Positions 41,101-48,729 of a DNA stretch of 64,000 bases are shown here, piece after piece. Position numbers and translations under genes: made by a program. Each line of letters starts with the position of its first letter. Position 1 is the stretch's first letter. Source of the DNA: Leishmania infantum JPCM5 (Eukaryota > Euglenozoa > Kinetoplastea > Trypanosomatida > Trypanosomatidae); contig NC_009410.2 of assembly GCF_000002875.2 (NCBI RefSeq), positions 310,001 to 374,000 on the forward strand, written 5' to 3'. Under the pieces are notes generated by a model that was given only the letters and a program-made list of their open reading frames with translations, ran no database searches and was not told where the DNA came from.

Positions 41101-44100
41101 CTCGAAGGCGGCGGGCAACGTGCAGACGACGCTTCCGCTGAAGCCGGCCTTCACGCTAAGGCACGACGACTGCCGTATTACCCGCATCTGTCTCGCACTG
41201 CGCGACACTCGAATCGTTGTTGGTGTGGTATTCGGCCTTGTGTACGTGTGGTCGTCGTCTCCAGGGCTGAACCAGGTGGAGGGGCGCCTGCTGCTTCGCG
41301 TTCGCGTGCCGGAGCATGGCTTGTACCCCGTCATCTCGCTGAACATGGTGGAGCGGTGTAGTGCGGCTGCGATGAACGGCAATCGAGGGCTAGCCGAGGT
41401 CCGCAAGGGCGGAATCGCCCAGCAAACCCGGGGCGCAGAGACGACATTGCCGCACGCGAACCCACTGCAGCCAGCGCACACGCACACACGCAGCAGCGCT
41501 GCCACCGCCGCCATCGTCGCGTCTCCTCCGACGGAGAAGGAGGATGAGAGCAGCACACTCGTGACAGCCGTGTGCGCCAACGGCGACGTGGCCATCTTCA
41601 AGCTGCTTGGCGACGCTGCCTCACTCGTTATGGCAGCTGACCAGGCACGCCGTCGACAGCGCCAGCAACGTCACCAGATCCGTGCCAGCTACTGCGCCAC
41701 TGGCCTCGCCGATGGCGTCTTCCCGCGAAGCAACAGTGCCAGCTACGCAAGCAGCGCGGACACGTTGGAGCGCTCCGCGGAGGACGTTGGCGTTGCGATG
41801 GCAACGTCGGCAAGCAAGAGCCTCACCTGGGTCGAGCGCGTGGAGAGTGGAGGTGAGGGTGGTGGGGTAGCACCCCGTGCAGGCAGCGCCGCCACCGCCT
41901 CCAATTCAACGCCACGCGTGCGAGAAGCAGGCCCCGCTGCATCGCAGGTGGGACGGTGGCGGCCCCTGCCACCGACAACGGACTGCACTGCGCGTGGCCG
42001 GGGTGGTGCCCCCGTCGCTGCAAGTGCGACGCCCGCACCGCAAGCAGTGACCTTCGAGGCTCCGCGGCGTTGTCGGCAGGCACTCGATCGGCGCGCCCGA
42101 AAGCTTCAGCGCCTGCTGTCTCGCTGTCGTGCGACAGAGGTCGAGCTGTGCAGCAGCTTTCGGCTGCACCTGCATCGGCATCAACTGCACTGGGCAAATG
42201 CGGCGGACGCAGAGGAAATCACGAGCGTGGTGTGGCTCAACGCGCAGAACCCGCATCTCTCCCTGCCGGGCGACGCGACAGATGCGTCTGCTGCAGTGTT
42301 GGCAGATGCGCTCGATGGAGAGCACGGCAGGCTTGCCCTCGTTGTGGCACAGCGACAGCTGTTCCTGCTCTCTAGCAACGGGCATGAGAGCGCCTTAAGC
42401 GGGTGTCTTACTGTGCGCGTACCGTCGCGCCTCCCTGGCAGTGCCTCGGTGCTGAAAAGTGCCAGCGGTACAATGCCGAAAAAAGGAATGGCTGTTGGGG
42501 CGCCGGAGCGGGGGGCCAGCGGTGATGGAACGAACGTAGAGGGCAAAGTAGCGCCTCCAGAAGCCGTAGAGGCCACGGCGACAGAGGAGTTTGAGGTGGA
42601 CCTCGGCGACCTCCTGCGCGACGACGAGTACTTCACGTCTTCCAGCTCAGCTGTCGCAGTTGCGCCACCGGCACCATCGGCGGCGACGGCAGTGGCGCTG
42701 CGCTGGTTTGCGGTCGCCGTCACCACCAGTCAAGGCGAAGTTTTCCTCCTTCGCGTGCAAGTGCCGCATGATCATGGAAAACACATTGACACTCTGGGCT
42801 TACCGACAACGCCGTTCACTGGCTCTGGAGCGAGGCCGCCAACGGCCGCCTCGCACCACCTGAACACCAACATTCTTCCCAGGACCAGCATTACACTGTG
42901 CCGACGACTGAGCTTCACTGGCTCCATCGCCAGCCAGGCAGCCGCAGCAGAAATGGACGGGGCCGAGGGCGGCACCAGCGGTGCCGCACTTCACCGCGTT
43001 ACGGCCGCGCCTCGTGCAACAAGCGTTGAGCTGTGCACGCTGCCGCACGAGCTGGGAACGTCGCTTGACGCCAGCGCCGCGTCACTTCCCTTGGACGCGG
43101 CCGCAACAGCGATGGAGAGAGTGGCGCTGCTCGCAGGCTGCACTGACGGCTCGACACGGGTGTGGCTAGCGGCGACGCCTCCTCTAGCGCCGCACTCTCG
43201 CCGTGCGCCTCCAGCTGGTATCGAGATGGACGAAACCCCTGCGCGGTCGCGCATTGGTGGCGCCAGTGACGTCTTTATCGGCTGCTTTTATTGTACCAAC
43301 AGCGTCACCGTTGTCTCCGGCTTGCTGAACTGCAGCGTGCAGCGCGCCAGTGGCAGCGGAGTATCAGCACTGGTACCATCCTCGCGGTGGATTGTGGGTG
43401 ACACCCTCGGCAACGTCTATCAGCTCCAGCTGGAGCGAGACCCCCCTGGTGGTGTGGCCGCTCTGCTGAGCAACTCACGTGACATGCTGACCGCGGCCGG
43501 CGGCGGCGCGAGGAGCGGCAAGGCAGAGGTGCGAATGACCCGGTTCCCGGCAGAAAACATCCATGTGGAGCCGTGGGCTCGGTCGCTTCAGCGGTTGATC
43601 ACCATGATGAGTAGCGCCCCGCCTGCTTCGGCGGCAGGAGCAATGCAGACGCCCGGTGCCAGCGATAGTGCTGATGAGGGTTCTCTGACCGGTGGTCGCA
43701 CGGCGGCCAGCGAGGCTGTCGGCACCCTGGCGTGGCCCGGGTGGTCGTCGCACTCACCGGAGGATTGGTTGGCGCCGGTGGATGTCTCGTCAGTGCTGCC
43801 AACGCTGCTGAGGCGCGCTGCGTCAGCGACCGGCGCCAGAGCGGATGCAACCTCCGAATGGCGAAGCACGAACGGCAAGCCGCAGGCAGCAATGCTGTCT
43901 TCTTCCGTCGGCGCTGCGGTTCGAACTCCGGGGACCGGCGACTCAACTCTTCAGCTTTCGACCGCCGCCCCGTTTTGCTCGGACCTTGTCAGTTTCCCGC
44001 CCGTGGAGTGGTCGTGTCTCCCTGATCTGCCCTCGGTGCAGCGGGTAAGTGCTGCTGTCGCTTCCAGCGCAACAGGCGGTGCCGCCGAGGATGTAACTGT

Positions 44101-44509
44101 GCGCGGTTCTGACGGGCCTGCTCACTTGGCATGGCTGGGCAGCTTCGGACTCTCCTCTCCGCCCATAGCGCTGCCGTCTTTCGCGACCGAACCGCGCGCG
44201 ACCCGGAGCGTGCTGGAGCGCCAAGGTGTCGATAATGACGGAGGAGAGTTCGCGGCGGCGCAGAGTTTTCAGGTGCCACTGAGGAGTCTCTTGGCAAGGT
44301 ATCGTTCGCAGGGGGCGGATACGGACAGCGGCACTCCAGCGAGCTGGAGCGGTGAGACGGCGGCGGCGGTGAAGCTGCCAAAACGCGGCAAAGAAAATCC
44401 CACTGTGCATGTTGAGGAGCCAGCCGTGCCGCCGCCCAGCCAGCTGCTAACGCAAGACGACCGCCCGCACCACCCCATCAACGCCGACGACGAGGACGAG
44501 GAAGACTAG
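32141..44509 (+). CDS. TEP1: TEP1-like protein (TROVE, vWA-like, DUF4062, NACHT, WD40), 4122 residues
   Basis: The domain order matches telomerase-associated protein 1, an RNA-binding component of telomerase and vault particles in animals. The TROVE domain starts near residue 75 (RELVHLISRQDGEFVLKLAL, LHLRRSPSFLVAL) and goes on through FTFKQLIRMLHITEPAYIV, KRYPTNEDDF, WETQLSKEGNTGRVWDALI and PYMALLRNLRNIL. A vWA-like part follows near 615-950 (GTSIVIICVTSALF, then DVLLTGFSDSILRLVAERTG), without a visible DxSxS metal site. DUF4062 lies near 1255 (CRFFISSTFLDMNNERNAIT, EVDLRWGIP, FIGIIGARYG). The NACHT NTPase has Walker A EGCDGDGKSS (about 1767) and Walker B ALVVVLDGLDK (about 1897). From about 2400 come many WD40 repeats (LYVWSLEDNSLLQRGTGHLR, CSHDSFVMLWG, SADGTAIVFRV and others). 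Human TEP1 has about 2600 residues; the excess is low-complexity inserts. The acidic C-terminus ends DEDEED at TAG. Confidence 0.92.
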   Translation: MEYFYRTNAAELTLLKAALVNLVSSCLMREPPFEAARPGKLPVITAPATRSPTADEDAVDVAPAPENDGASTVAQMRELVHLISRQDGEFVLKLALYVRHELHLRRSPSFLVALCAREPNCIPFLQPYMEKIIVLPSDWLAVANFAYFHDCDAAHDYAGTLTYSVKTEREAHATASAAPSAEKRSTSSTGTRSPEPSAVEARSGSSVGSQGANPLASRMGAKARGDRHQGAAARDPTRSYIPSALRSALVSTFAKFSVFSMAKYDNEAAEHRAKRRQIRRDRAAAEVAVVTSSMTDPDESSAAGTRPSALPCRARPQTFTFKQLIRMLHITEPAYIVCCLLGKRYPTNEDDFRRMRLHLTDPTWKNAAPLKTGATSSAKGVHSAKHTYGRAILGGGGGEGEDEDEDADDSHQDNAELPFCVFDARRAGQRMHLPVPATWETQLSKEGNTGRVWDALISSDAVPYMALLRNLRNILTRLCSASTHKRVLEKLVDEQQVAASQQLPYRFYSAYLAVRQIDTLLVHLDALRAVTRKARFRKEVVSERGHGGRGGGGGGRAAVASKFAAGAVHETMREAAKRFERPLVPRSYLRRYVVQYCAALDAAINTSARLNVVPMKGTSIVIICVTSALFEPMSAVGGTATTPASSQRKVDVTALLVAMLMRSCEQCVVLIYCYDEYVVFRENDPDVERTALQGMYDEDVGSPSSWDTESGSSRGNDFENDGAVDGDFEAMSNPLHRATATTSQKGAPGLMGLVSSLTARCSSLLERKREEVGPDGVATSFVMFADATGAQFPYAFLDEVIERNMRIESLLVFDEGVHRTYANMNRNAPAFGDLPTYLSRLRRTCSPDLVYVGVNLKASSPPAAEGVGQVPGATVFPVTASAAGAPAHRKRGQVSEPAAKSGATAAFQKAEVERRFGHRNDVLLTGFSDSILRLVAERTGGGPLAVIERAAETYHVSRLSARASQAAWEERVKALKVLAALREGHQSHIGGGGGSLEALHDPGAFPFNDYLKPPTQSSTATAFPMQSSSLPSTARPLVAEAMTAPAVALPFFDSDGKAVSAIGRNWDCSSRSSDRRLQWLTSRIAGLSSSTGDAETPSKGRTALPSIRRLLAKPSLSESEAATPSASGAKSSVGEAVDPAPHWGSGEARESEPAWLAAEGKNVSSVFHPQPFISILKLFSMSSSKHGDSTTASAAGDAASAAASATACAAATTTLTKTAATKSVARHRLQGPASHPLSPTASAVVRRLITSYRVCRFFISSTFLDMNNERNAITLDIFPRLRRWAAEAGLKVTLLEVDLRWGIPALATSRNLSTSVCLNEVSRCSPFFIGIIGARYGTSPPTPLQVVVDEDVDAEDYAWMRELSDPHVSVTELEMRHAIYNTKRRVGCDEAPWSALFFARDSPHLLSSFGPADTACRAVYEADSATATEAIECLKQRITENGCKLVSYQAAYINPAKTLLPSNSGPGSGGAPLLAGGSTRSAAMCSGARAMMEDGLGRWAVRSRHGFGDGTGQAASSASGKTSEADSLGALVQARITESGEPKRLTSIDVAIDMADFSSKVFHELQEVICRVCGVHPVLDDSAAEKQRRQHADACVTDAHGPEKNAEARRCARSARSAISATRGATTAEAPDMYEMLVVAQSEFARKLSDLYAAPRGLLEQLSSFALNGILGVTDESDVPSDAGAERQRGAAPHGTKRQEFVTPIPSSESGYDSCPVRGFSPLPPPQRAQHVKDSASSGEGTPCQPLVARAGVPGGGTSSILLLEGCDGDGKSSALAALTALVLEPMRKASASEATPRFLFYSTQAEDDSVRGLLLFLAKSLRIFFQLYGEVSVHDTDAVDELLLMLDHAYAAIHRHFETSSGDAGTATTARGGRGANGGRSAAGRAAAGAGHAALVVVLDGLDKSSEAAELVSLLGTILHPLATQHIRFVVSACPRSSLARALRTRTPPAHVLTVPILSEGERAELVRLHLANYGKVLEESFTADELKNLLRKSGAGRPSYLISAITHLRLFSTFDTLREDIRLLPASRAALHEQLFQHLQARFDPATCRVVLSILLLRQPVGGVLEFNLYRLVSDVAAASRLVTLLRGICLDTHHGRLFIKSSTFVDAVARRFFRFASDYQCVQERVLLAELCYQPVDVSLDEQEVKIGLRHVTESIRRSAANPLTRRTFVPERYAPRELLGVLQGSVQACRLDVTAALACYLPFLECLLVSRRMLSQLIGLLSSVVSATTSASSLAPGAPTSTGALHAEDDADAEDSGSVHPLASYRALALQWRHYRSDIQRLGYVLEILQKNYHVLLRQPALLRQCVWNTVGSAMCISAYDAALTARLQHALNRMTTTNKSTASCEVQVGPQGEGRRSEDAVPHSPAARSPDMPTFSALSTMWVHWLNARQHGGEGRLMLTTASTQSIRCMAMSPDGTEVAVGGDDGILRRMSADEGEQQQLQQSQLTPKETESAGGAGVVGRRRVASMLRHESAVTSVLYVTTRTAGGPTAGTNGTGASATLAAPTGVAQLLVSGCARGLLYVWSLEDNSLLQRGTGHLRAISGLVCHPLEPLVLCSCSHDSFVMLWGVGTAEATPRLCSEVQAALALRMPKHPAGSAARHQQERLHQRTREEKGNGELCVGGGGAGPAVMRRGTPGSSNGIRSRQTPLQASLTPFHTERQHHTPVAAVAFHRSGDIFASGSWDGVLVLHDTRELRTPSPVITPEMKVPCEPTNQTRLTSRRSRRAKVVWRTRRGPERRQVTFQSTEFALGSSVRALSFSNSLAVTCVVGCHNGTVVVVDHASAAVVARWTSLHSAPVTRLTASLDGRCMASADEHGVVRLTHTGITGSVFATFNGHHGAVTGLCFRPPRAGHGEDVAGGADALQAPPAWLLTAGEDRTLQAWRVDSSGSGGFKTQTAMSRRRLIAAHCTAVTAVASSRDGQLIVTGSADGTAIVFRVPEEIDDDEDIACRGARGAAMGRDYAGTAAWDRPKAVGKKARSDSSKAAGNVQTTLPLKPAFTLRHDDCRITRICLALRDTRIVVGVVFGLVYVWSSSPGLNQVEGRLLLRVRVPEHGLYPVISLNMVERCSAAAMNGNRGLAEVRKGGIAQQTRGAETTLPHANPLQPAHTHTRSSAATAAIVASPPTEKEDESSTLVTAVCANGDVAIFKLLGDAASLVMAADQARRRQRQQRHQIRASYCATGLADGVFPRSNSASYASSADTLERSAEDVGVAMATSASKSLTWVERVESGGEGGGVAPRAGSAATASNSTPRVREAGPAASQVGRWRPLPPTTDCTARGRGGAPVAASATPAPQAVTFEAPRRCRQALDRRARKLQRLLSRCRATEVELCSSFRLHLHRHQLHWANAADAEEITSVVWLNAQNPHLSLPGDATDASAAVLADALDGEHGRLALVVAQRQLFLLSSNGHESALSGCLTVRVPSRLPGSASVLKSASGTMPKKGMAVGAPERGASGDGTNVEGKVAPPEAVEATATEEFEVDLGDLLRDDEYFTSSSSAVAVAPPAPSAATAVALRWFAVAVTTSQGEVFLLRVQVPHDHGKHIDTLGLPTTPFTGSGARPPTAASHHLNTNILPRTSITLCRRLSFTGSIASQAAAAEMDGAEGGTSGAALHRVTAAPRATSVELCTLPHELGTSLDASAASLPLDAAATAMERVALLAGCTDGSTRVWLAATPPLAPHSRRAPPAGIEMDETPARSRIGGASDVFIGCFYCTNSVTVVSGLLNCSVQRASGSGVSALVPSSRWIVGDTLGNVYQLQLERDPPGGVAALLSNSRDMLTAAGGGARSGKAEVRMTRFPAENIHVEPWARSLQRLITMMSSAPPASAAGAMQTPGASDSADEGSLTGGRTAASEAVGTLAWPGWSSHSPEDWLAPVDVSSVLPTLLRRAASATGARADATSEWRSTNGKPQAAMLSSSVGAAVRTPGTGDSTLQLSTAAPFCSDLVSFPPVEWSCLPDLPSVQRVSAAVASSATGGAAEDVTVRGSDGPAHLAWLGSFGLSSPPIALPSFATEPRATRSVLERQGVDNDGGEFAAAQSFQVPLRSLLARYRSQGADTDSGTPASWSGETAAAVKLPKRGKENPTVHVEEPAVPPPSQLLTQDDRPHHPINADDEDEED

Positions 44510-44704
44510 TTTGCCGTCCTGTACAAGGCAGAGCCACTGATGTCGCAGTCTCCGTGCGCCGGTGGCGCAGAGGCAAGGCGTGCCTGGCTAATTCACCAGC
44601 AAGAGGTACTGAGTGAGGCGATGCGCGTGCAGCGATACAGCAAGCTGACACGACGGGTGCTGGAGGCGTACCAGCGGTGCACGGCTACCGCGATGGGGCT
44701 CTGA
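44510..44704 (+). other. In-frame 64-codon open extension after the TEP1-like stop codon
   Basis: Directly after the TAG at 44507-44509 the same frame stays open for 64 codons to a TGA at 44702-44704. The translation starts FAVLYKAEPL, includes AWLIHQQEVLSEAMRVQRYS and ends ATAMGL. It is not low-complexity, and by my count 47 of 64 third positions are G or C, with third-position GC above first and second, as in the genes here. It could be an ancestral C-terminus cut off by a new stop, a readthrough extension, or chance. An in-frame ATG at 44540 also allows a separate 54-residue ORF. Confidence 0.45.
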
Positions 44705-45150
44705 GAAGTTGAGCACATACAGTGGCTGCCGTCACCAAAAAAGTGCGACGGGTGCCGGCACCACGCGATGCACAGGAGTTGGGGGTGAGGGTAGGCGGAG
44801 TGGTGATGGCATACGCACAGGCTCGCACGTAGGGATGGAGCCAGCAGAAGTGATGCAAGGCGCCGAGGGGCAATCTGCCGACCCGATGCGTGAGGATGCG
44901 CGCCATCGACACTGAGGGATTAGCGATGGTGCACCCGGCAGTGACACTCATGAAGTCCTCGTGGTGGCATCCACACGGACACCCCAGGCGCCATATCAGG
45001 CCCCCCGAAGGGGCAGCAAGAAGGTTCAATGCAAGTTGGAAGCGCAACGGCGCGCTGGCCAAGGAGCAAGACCGACAGGGAGAAGAAACGAGCGAGACGG
45101 AAAAACAAAGTAGTGCCAGTGCTGCGCCTCTGAGCAGGCAGCGCTGAGCT
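44705..45150 (+). repeat. Candidate degenerate retroposon (SIDER-like) segment in the TEP1-like 3' UTR
   Basis: The composition changes sharply from the usual C/T and CA spacers to mixed, G-rich DNA without long pyrimidine runs, ending near an A-rich patch (45098-45115). The segment around 44923-44946 (GCGATGGTGCACCCGGCAGT) matches, with a few changes, a block at 54753-54778 in another 3' spacer. Mixed-composition degenerate repeats of roughly 0.5 kb in 3' UTRs are the hallmark of Leishmania SIDER elements; assignment is tentative. Confidence 0.33.
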
Positions 45151-45637
45151 CATGTGAGTTGCTGGCACGTATACATATCGGTGCCGCTGCCTTCTTACTA
45201 AGGGTATTTTGGGTGGCGAGTCCAGCGATGGAAGGAGCCATACCCTCGACCTTCTCGCGATCTTCTTTCCTCTGGCTGTGCGCGTGTGTGCGCCTTGTTA
45301 TGCGTAGGATGTCCCCCAAAGCAATGCACGTGTGGTTTCACGCGCCGACGTTACGAGGGCAGAAGAAGAGGAACCCGTCACCTCCCCGACCCCTCCCGAT
45401 CACTAGCCTACATGCACGCCATCGGCCACTCGCTCCTGCGCCCTTCCTCTCCTCTCCGCCTATGCTTTCTTCTTAACCCCTCCCCCCTCCTCCCCTCCAC
45501 TCCCTCTCGATCTCGTGTTTGTTCGATGTCGTGGGCGGCTGGCACACGCACACAGGAAGCCAGTGGCTGAAGCGAGGCGCCGACAGGATCTGGAAGTAAC
45601 AGGGAGAAGGGAACAGAGGCTGCTGAAGACCTGAGCA
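45151..45637 (+). other. Intergenic spacer directly upstream of the p28-type light chain gene
   Basis: No gene seen. A strong C/T tract occupies about 45440-45510. Confidence 0.7.
45554..45555 (+). promoter_or_regulatory. Predicted spliced-leader acceptor for the p28-type dynein light chain gene
   Basis: First AG (in CACACAG) after the tract at 45440-45510. It leaves an 83-base leader with no ATG before 45638, which supports that start. Confidence 0.55.
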
Positions 45638-47038
45638 ATGGCGGTTCCAGAAGGCCGCAGCATCTACGAGGTCCTTGGCACCGTCCTCTACCGCACCGTA
45701 CCCGTCAACATCGACGATGCAAACGTGCAGCGGAAGCAGCAGCAGCAGTGGGATGATTTCAACGTCCCTCTTGACTACGACACAGCGCTGGCGCTGCGCG
45801 AGATCGATGAGGCGACCATGGCGGCGCGTTACCTGGCTACCAAAGCAAGGGGTGCCGCTTCCGCCACTGCTGGCGGTGCCACATCCCGTGATGGGGCCAT
45901 GGTGGCGGACAGGGTGTCTTCTGCAACAACAACGCGTGCGTCGGCGGCCGCGACGTCTACAGTGCCAGTGCCGCCTCAGCGATCTAGCACGCCGTCCTTT
46001 ACGTCGGCGCGCCATGGTGGCTCAGGCAGCGGCGGAGGACAGCTTTCCGCTGCGAAGACGTCGCAGTGTGCTCTCAGATTCGGAAGTCCGAGCGAGAATT
46101 CCTTGGCGACCAACTTCAGAAGCAGTGTAGAGGTTGCAGGGGGCCAGCGGAACGCGAGCGAAGCTGTAGACATTGCAACACAGAACGCCTATCTCGTTAA
46201 GGCACGCATGAACGCTGCTGCTGCGGCGAAGTCAACCGGCAGTGGTACTGGTGTGGTTCCAGCTGCAGCGCGGTCGAGCCGTGATGGCATCGGCGCGATG
46301 ACGGTGGCGCAAGCAATGGAGATCTTGTTCCCTGTAGAGGCGGTGGGCTACGGCGGTGGTAGCAGAGAGGATTCCGCCAAAGACGGCGAAGAAAAGGCGA
46401 GTGATGGCGCGCCGACACCTCCGCTCTCCGCTTCCACATCTCGGGTTCTTAGCTCAGCAACAGCCGCTGCGGCCAGAAGTGCCGCCAGCACGCCGGTGAT
46501 GTGGCGCAGAGCCGACGTGGCTCACCTGTCTCGCCTGGACGTAGTTCTCCTCTACAAGCACCTTGAACGCCGCTGCGCCTGCGAGTCGGCGCGCCCTCGG
46601 GGGGTGGTGTGCCCGAATCGGGAATGCATCTACAACGACGGCCTCCGCGAGCTGATCCGGCAAGTGACCCTCCTGTGCCCGGAGCGCGGCCTTCTGCTCG
46701 ACGAGTTAGCCCGTCGCATGCGCCAAGCGATCGAGACATACGACGTGTTGCTCGACAGCGCAAACCAGTACGCGGTGCGCAAGAGCACCGAGCGTGACCT
46801 GCATCAGTACCTGTTTGCGGAGAAGACCGACCTTGAGACGGAGGTGCGCCGTCGTGAGCATCGCGTCAACGAGTGGCGCGCCAAGTACGCCGGCCTACAA
46901 AAACGCTTTCAAGAGCAGCAAGAGGCGGACAGAAAGCTGCACGCAGAGGAAATCGCCTACGCCAAGCGTGCCAACCAGCAACTCGTGAGCGAAATCAAGC
47001 GCCTCGCCTCGGAGGCGGGGAAGGCCAAGGGGGCCTGA
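45638..47038 (+). CDS. Axonemal dynein light chain, p28/DNALI1 family, with a large internal insert
   Basis: Protein of 466 residues, against about 250-260 for p28 of Chlamydomonas and animals. Conserved parts lie at both ends: residues 1 to about 65 (EVLGTVLYRTVPVN, QWDDFNVPLDYDTALALREI) and about 288-466, with the signature CIYNDGLRELIRQVTLLCPE followed by RGLLLDELARRMRQAIETYD and a coiled coil to the end (residues about 375-460; ends with AYAKRANQQLVSEIKRL). The roughly 220 residues between are Ala/Ser/Gly/Thr-rich and look disordered. p28 binds monomeric inner-arm dyneins a, c and d together with actin or centrin in the axoneme; the heavy chain at the left edge of this window belongs to that general class. 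No frameshift is needed; the insert is in frame and has coding-like base use. Confidence 0.92.
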   Translation: MAVPEGRSIYEVLGTVLYRTVPVNIDDANVQRKQQQQWDDFNVPLDYDTALALREIDEATMAARYLATKARGAASATAGGATSRDGAMVADRVSSATTTRASAAATSTVPVPPQRSSTPSFTSARHGGSGSGGGQLSAAKTSQCALRFGSPSENSLATNFRSSVEVAGGQRNASEAVDIATQNAYLVKARMNAAAAAKSTGSGTGVVPAAARSSRDGIGAMTVAQAMEILFPVEAVGYGGGSREDSAKDGEEKASDGAPTPPLSASTSRVLSSATAAAARSAASTPVMWRRADVAHLSRLDVVLLYKHLERRCACESARPRGVVCPNRECIYNDGLRELIRQVTLLCPERGLLLDELARRMRQAIETYDVLLDSANQYAVRKSTERDLHQYLFAEKTDLETEVRRREHRVNEWRAKYAGLQKRFQEQQEADRKLHAEEIAYAKRANQQLVSEIKRLASEAGKAKGA

Positions 47039-48729
47039 AACGTCTGCTATAGATTTCACGCCGGCGTGGCTTCGACGCCGCGTATGGAACGTATGGCGCA
47101 CGGCTGGTCTGGATGTATACGACACACAACATACACACACACAGAGACAGAGGTGTGTGCATGTGTGTTGTTTTGTGTTGTGTGTCGGGACTCTCTTGCG
47201 CTTCCTGATTTCTTTGGTCTCCTTTCCGTTTCCGTTGTTCTTCCTCCTCCACTTAGTTTGCTCATCATCGTCGGCTTTGCCGAGCTCGCTGGTGTGCTGT
47301 TGTGCATATTTGCGTGTGCGTGAGTGCGTGTGCGTGTGTGCATGTCTCTACGGATTCGCCCTACCTCAGCGCCACCGCTGCCACCCCGCCCCATCTCTCT
47401 GTCGCTCCTTCCTCTTCCGCCTCCATGCAAGGAAAGAGAACAAGAGCGAGAGATGGACAGCAGAGGCAGCAGAGGCGATGTGCACGTCCGTGAGTGTGCG
47501 ATGTAATCTAGGCGTTGGACTTCGGCTACGGCCGCTGTTGTTTTCCGAGCACTGCCAAAAGAACGTATTACAGCAGCACGTCTGCAAACTTAGTCGCAGC
47601 GACGGATGCCGTGCTGTGTCTGGGCGGAGGGTCACGCATGTGCACATCCGTTCACGCAGACGTGCATTTCGGTGTGTTGGGGAGGGGAGATAAGGGGAGG
47701 GGGCGGAACGTATATGCAACTGATCGTGCTTTGGGCACGGCCTTCATGTGCAACTGGTGCTGCAATGCCCTTCATGAACTTGTGCAGCAGCGCAGCACGC
47801 GTGCACTCTTCTCTTGGTATCCATGTGTGTCTGTCTACTTTCCCACCCGCCTGCCCACTCTTTTCACGGGTATCCGTTTCCCATTCGACGCACCACCACT
47901 ATCCCTCTCTCTCCTCTTCTTCCTCCTCCCCTGTGGCGCCATGCTGTTGCTATCTCTATATCCCTGTCCCACACACAAACCCACGCTAAACCGTCACAGC
48001 GCAGATCGTGGCCGAAGCAAGGGAAACCTTGGCGAGGAACTTGCACGAATCGATTCCGAAAGGATACACAAGACGCTCTGCCGGCACTCCTCGCTCTTCC
48101 TTCTTTGGTGCTCCACTGTTATGCGCAGCAAGCCCCCGCCCTCGTCCTGCCCTCGCCTTCCCTCCTCCACCGGCTTGGCACTTTCCTTGGTGTGTTACAC
48201 AGCTACACACACGCACATGTGGCTACCCTTTCATGTAAATTAGCTTTCTGACACATTTGTGTATACCGCGTCCTTCGCGCGTCTCCGCGCATCGCATCCT
48301 TCCTCGTTGTTCTTTCTCTTGTTCCTCTCTGCCTCTCGCACTCTCTCTCCACCTTGTGCATATATACGAGCGAAGAGCGTCGATACCTTCTCACCAGCGT
48401 GACTGCTTGCCTGCGCGTGTGTCCTTGTGTGTGTGTGTGTATGTTCTCTGCCTCCGATGGTGTGCCCGCTCCCTCCCTCCCTTCCTTCCTCCCTCCATCC
48501 CTCTGTCTCTGTCTCGCTGTGTGTACGCAGCAGACCGCTAACTTCTTTTGTCCCTTGCATTGCTCGCCCGTCTCTCGAGTGGCGTTCATGCGACGGGGCA
48601 CAGCGTCACCACACCCACACACCCATACCCACACCCCGCACAAACTGAGCCTCTCCCTCACCCGTCGTCTTTCCCTCTGCCGTCTCTTCACCTCTCTGCC
48701 ACGTAAGCGAATCAGCTCGCCAGAGGCGC
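47039..48729 (+). other. Intergenic spacer downstream of the p28-type light chain gene
   Basis: No supported gene. CA/GT runs (47124-47180, 47315-47345, 48421-48442) and C/T tracts (47395-47425, 47880-47930, 48465-48510, 48650-48700) dominate. Open frames up to 242 codons (47515-48243) are low-complexity. Confidence 0.7.
48706..48707 (+). promoter_or_regulatory. Predicted spliced-leader acceptor for the 1728-residue unknown
   Basis: The AG in CACGTAAG follows a long C/T tract (48648-48700) and leaves a 22-base leader before the ATG at 48730. Confidence 0.55.

Noticed and set aside
47515..48243. Open frame of 242 codons after the p28-type gene
   Set aside because: Low-complexity, Cys/Ser/Pro/Leu-rich, derived from spacer repeats; no domain pattern.
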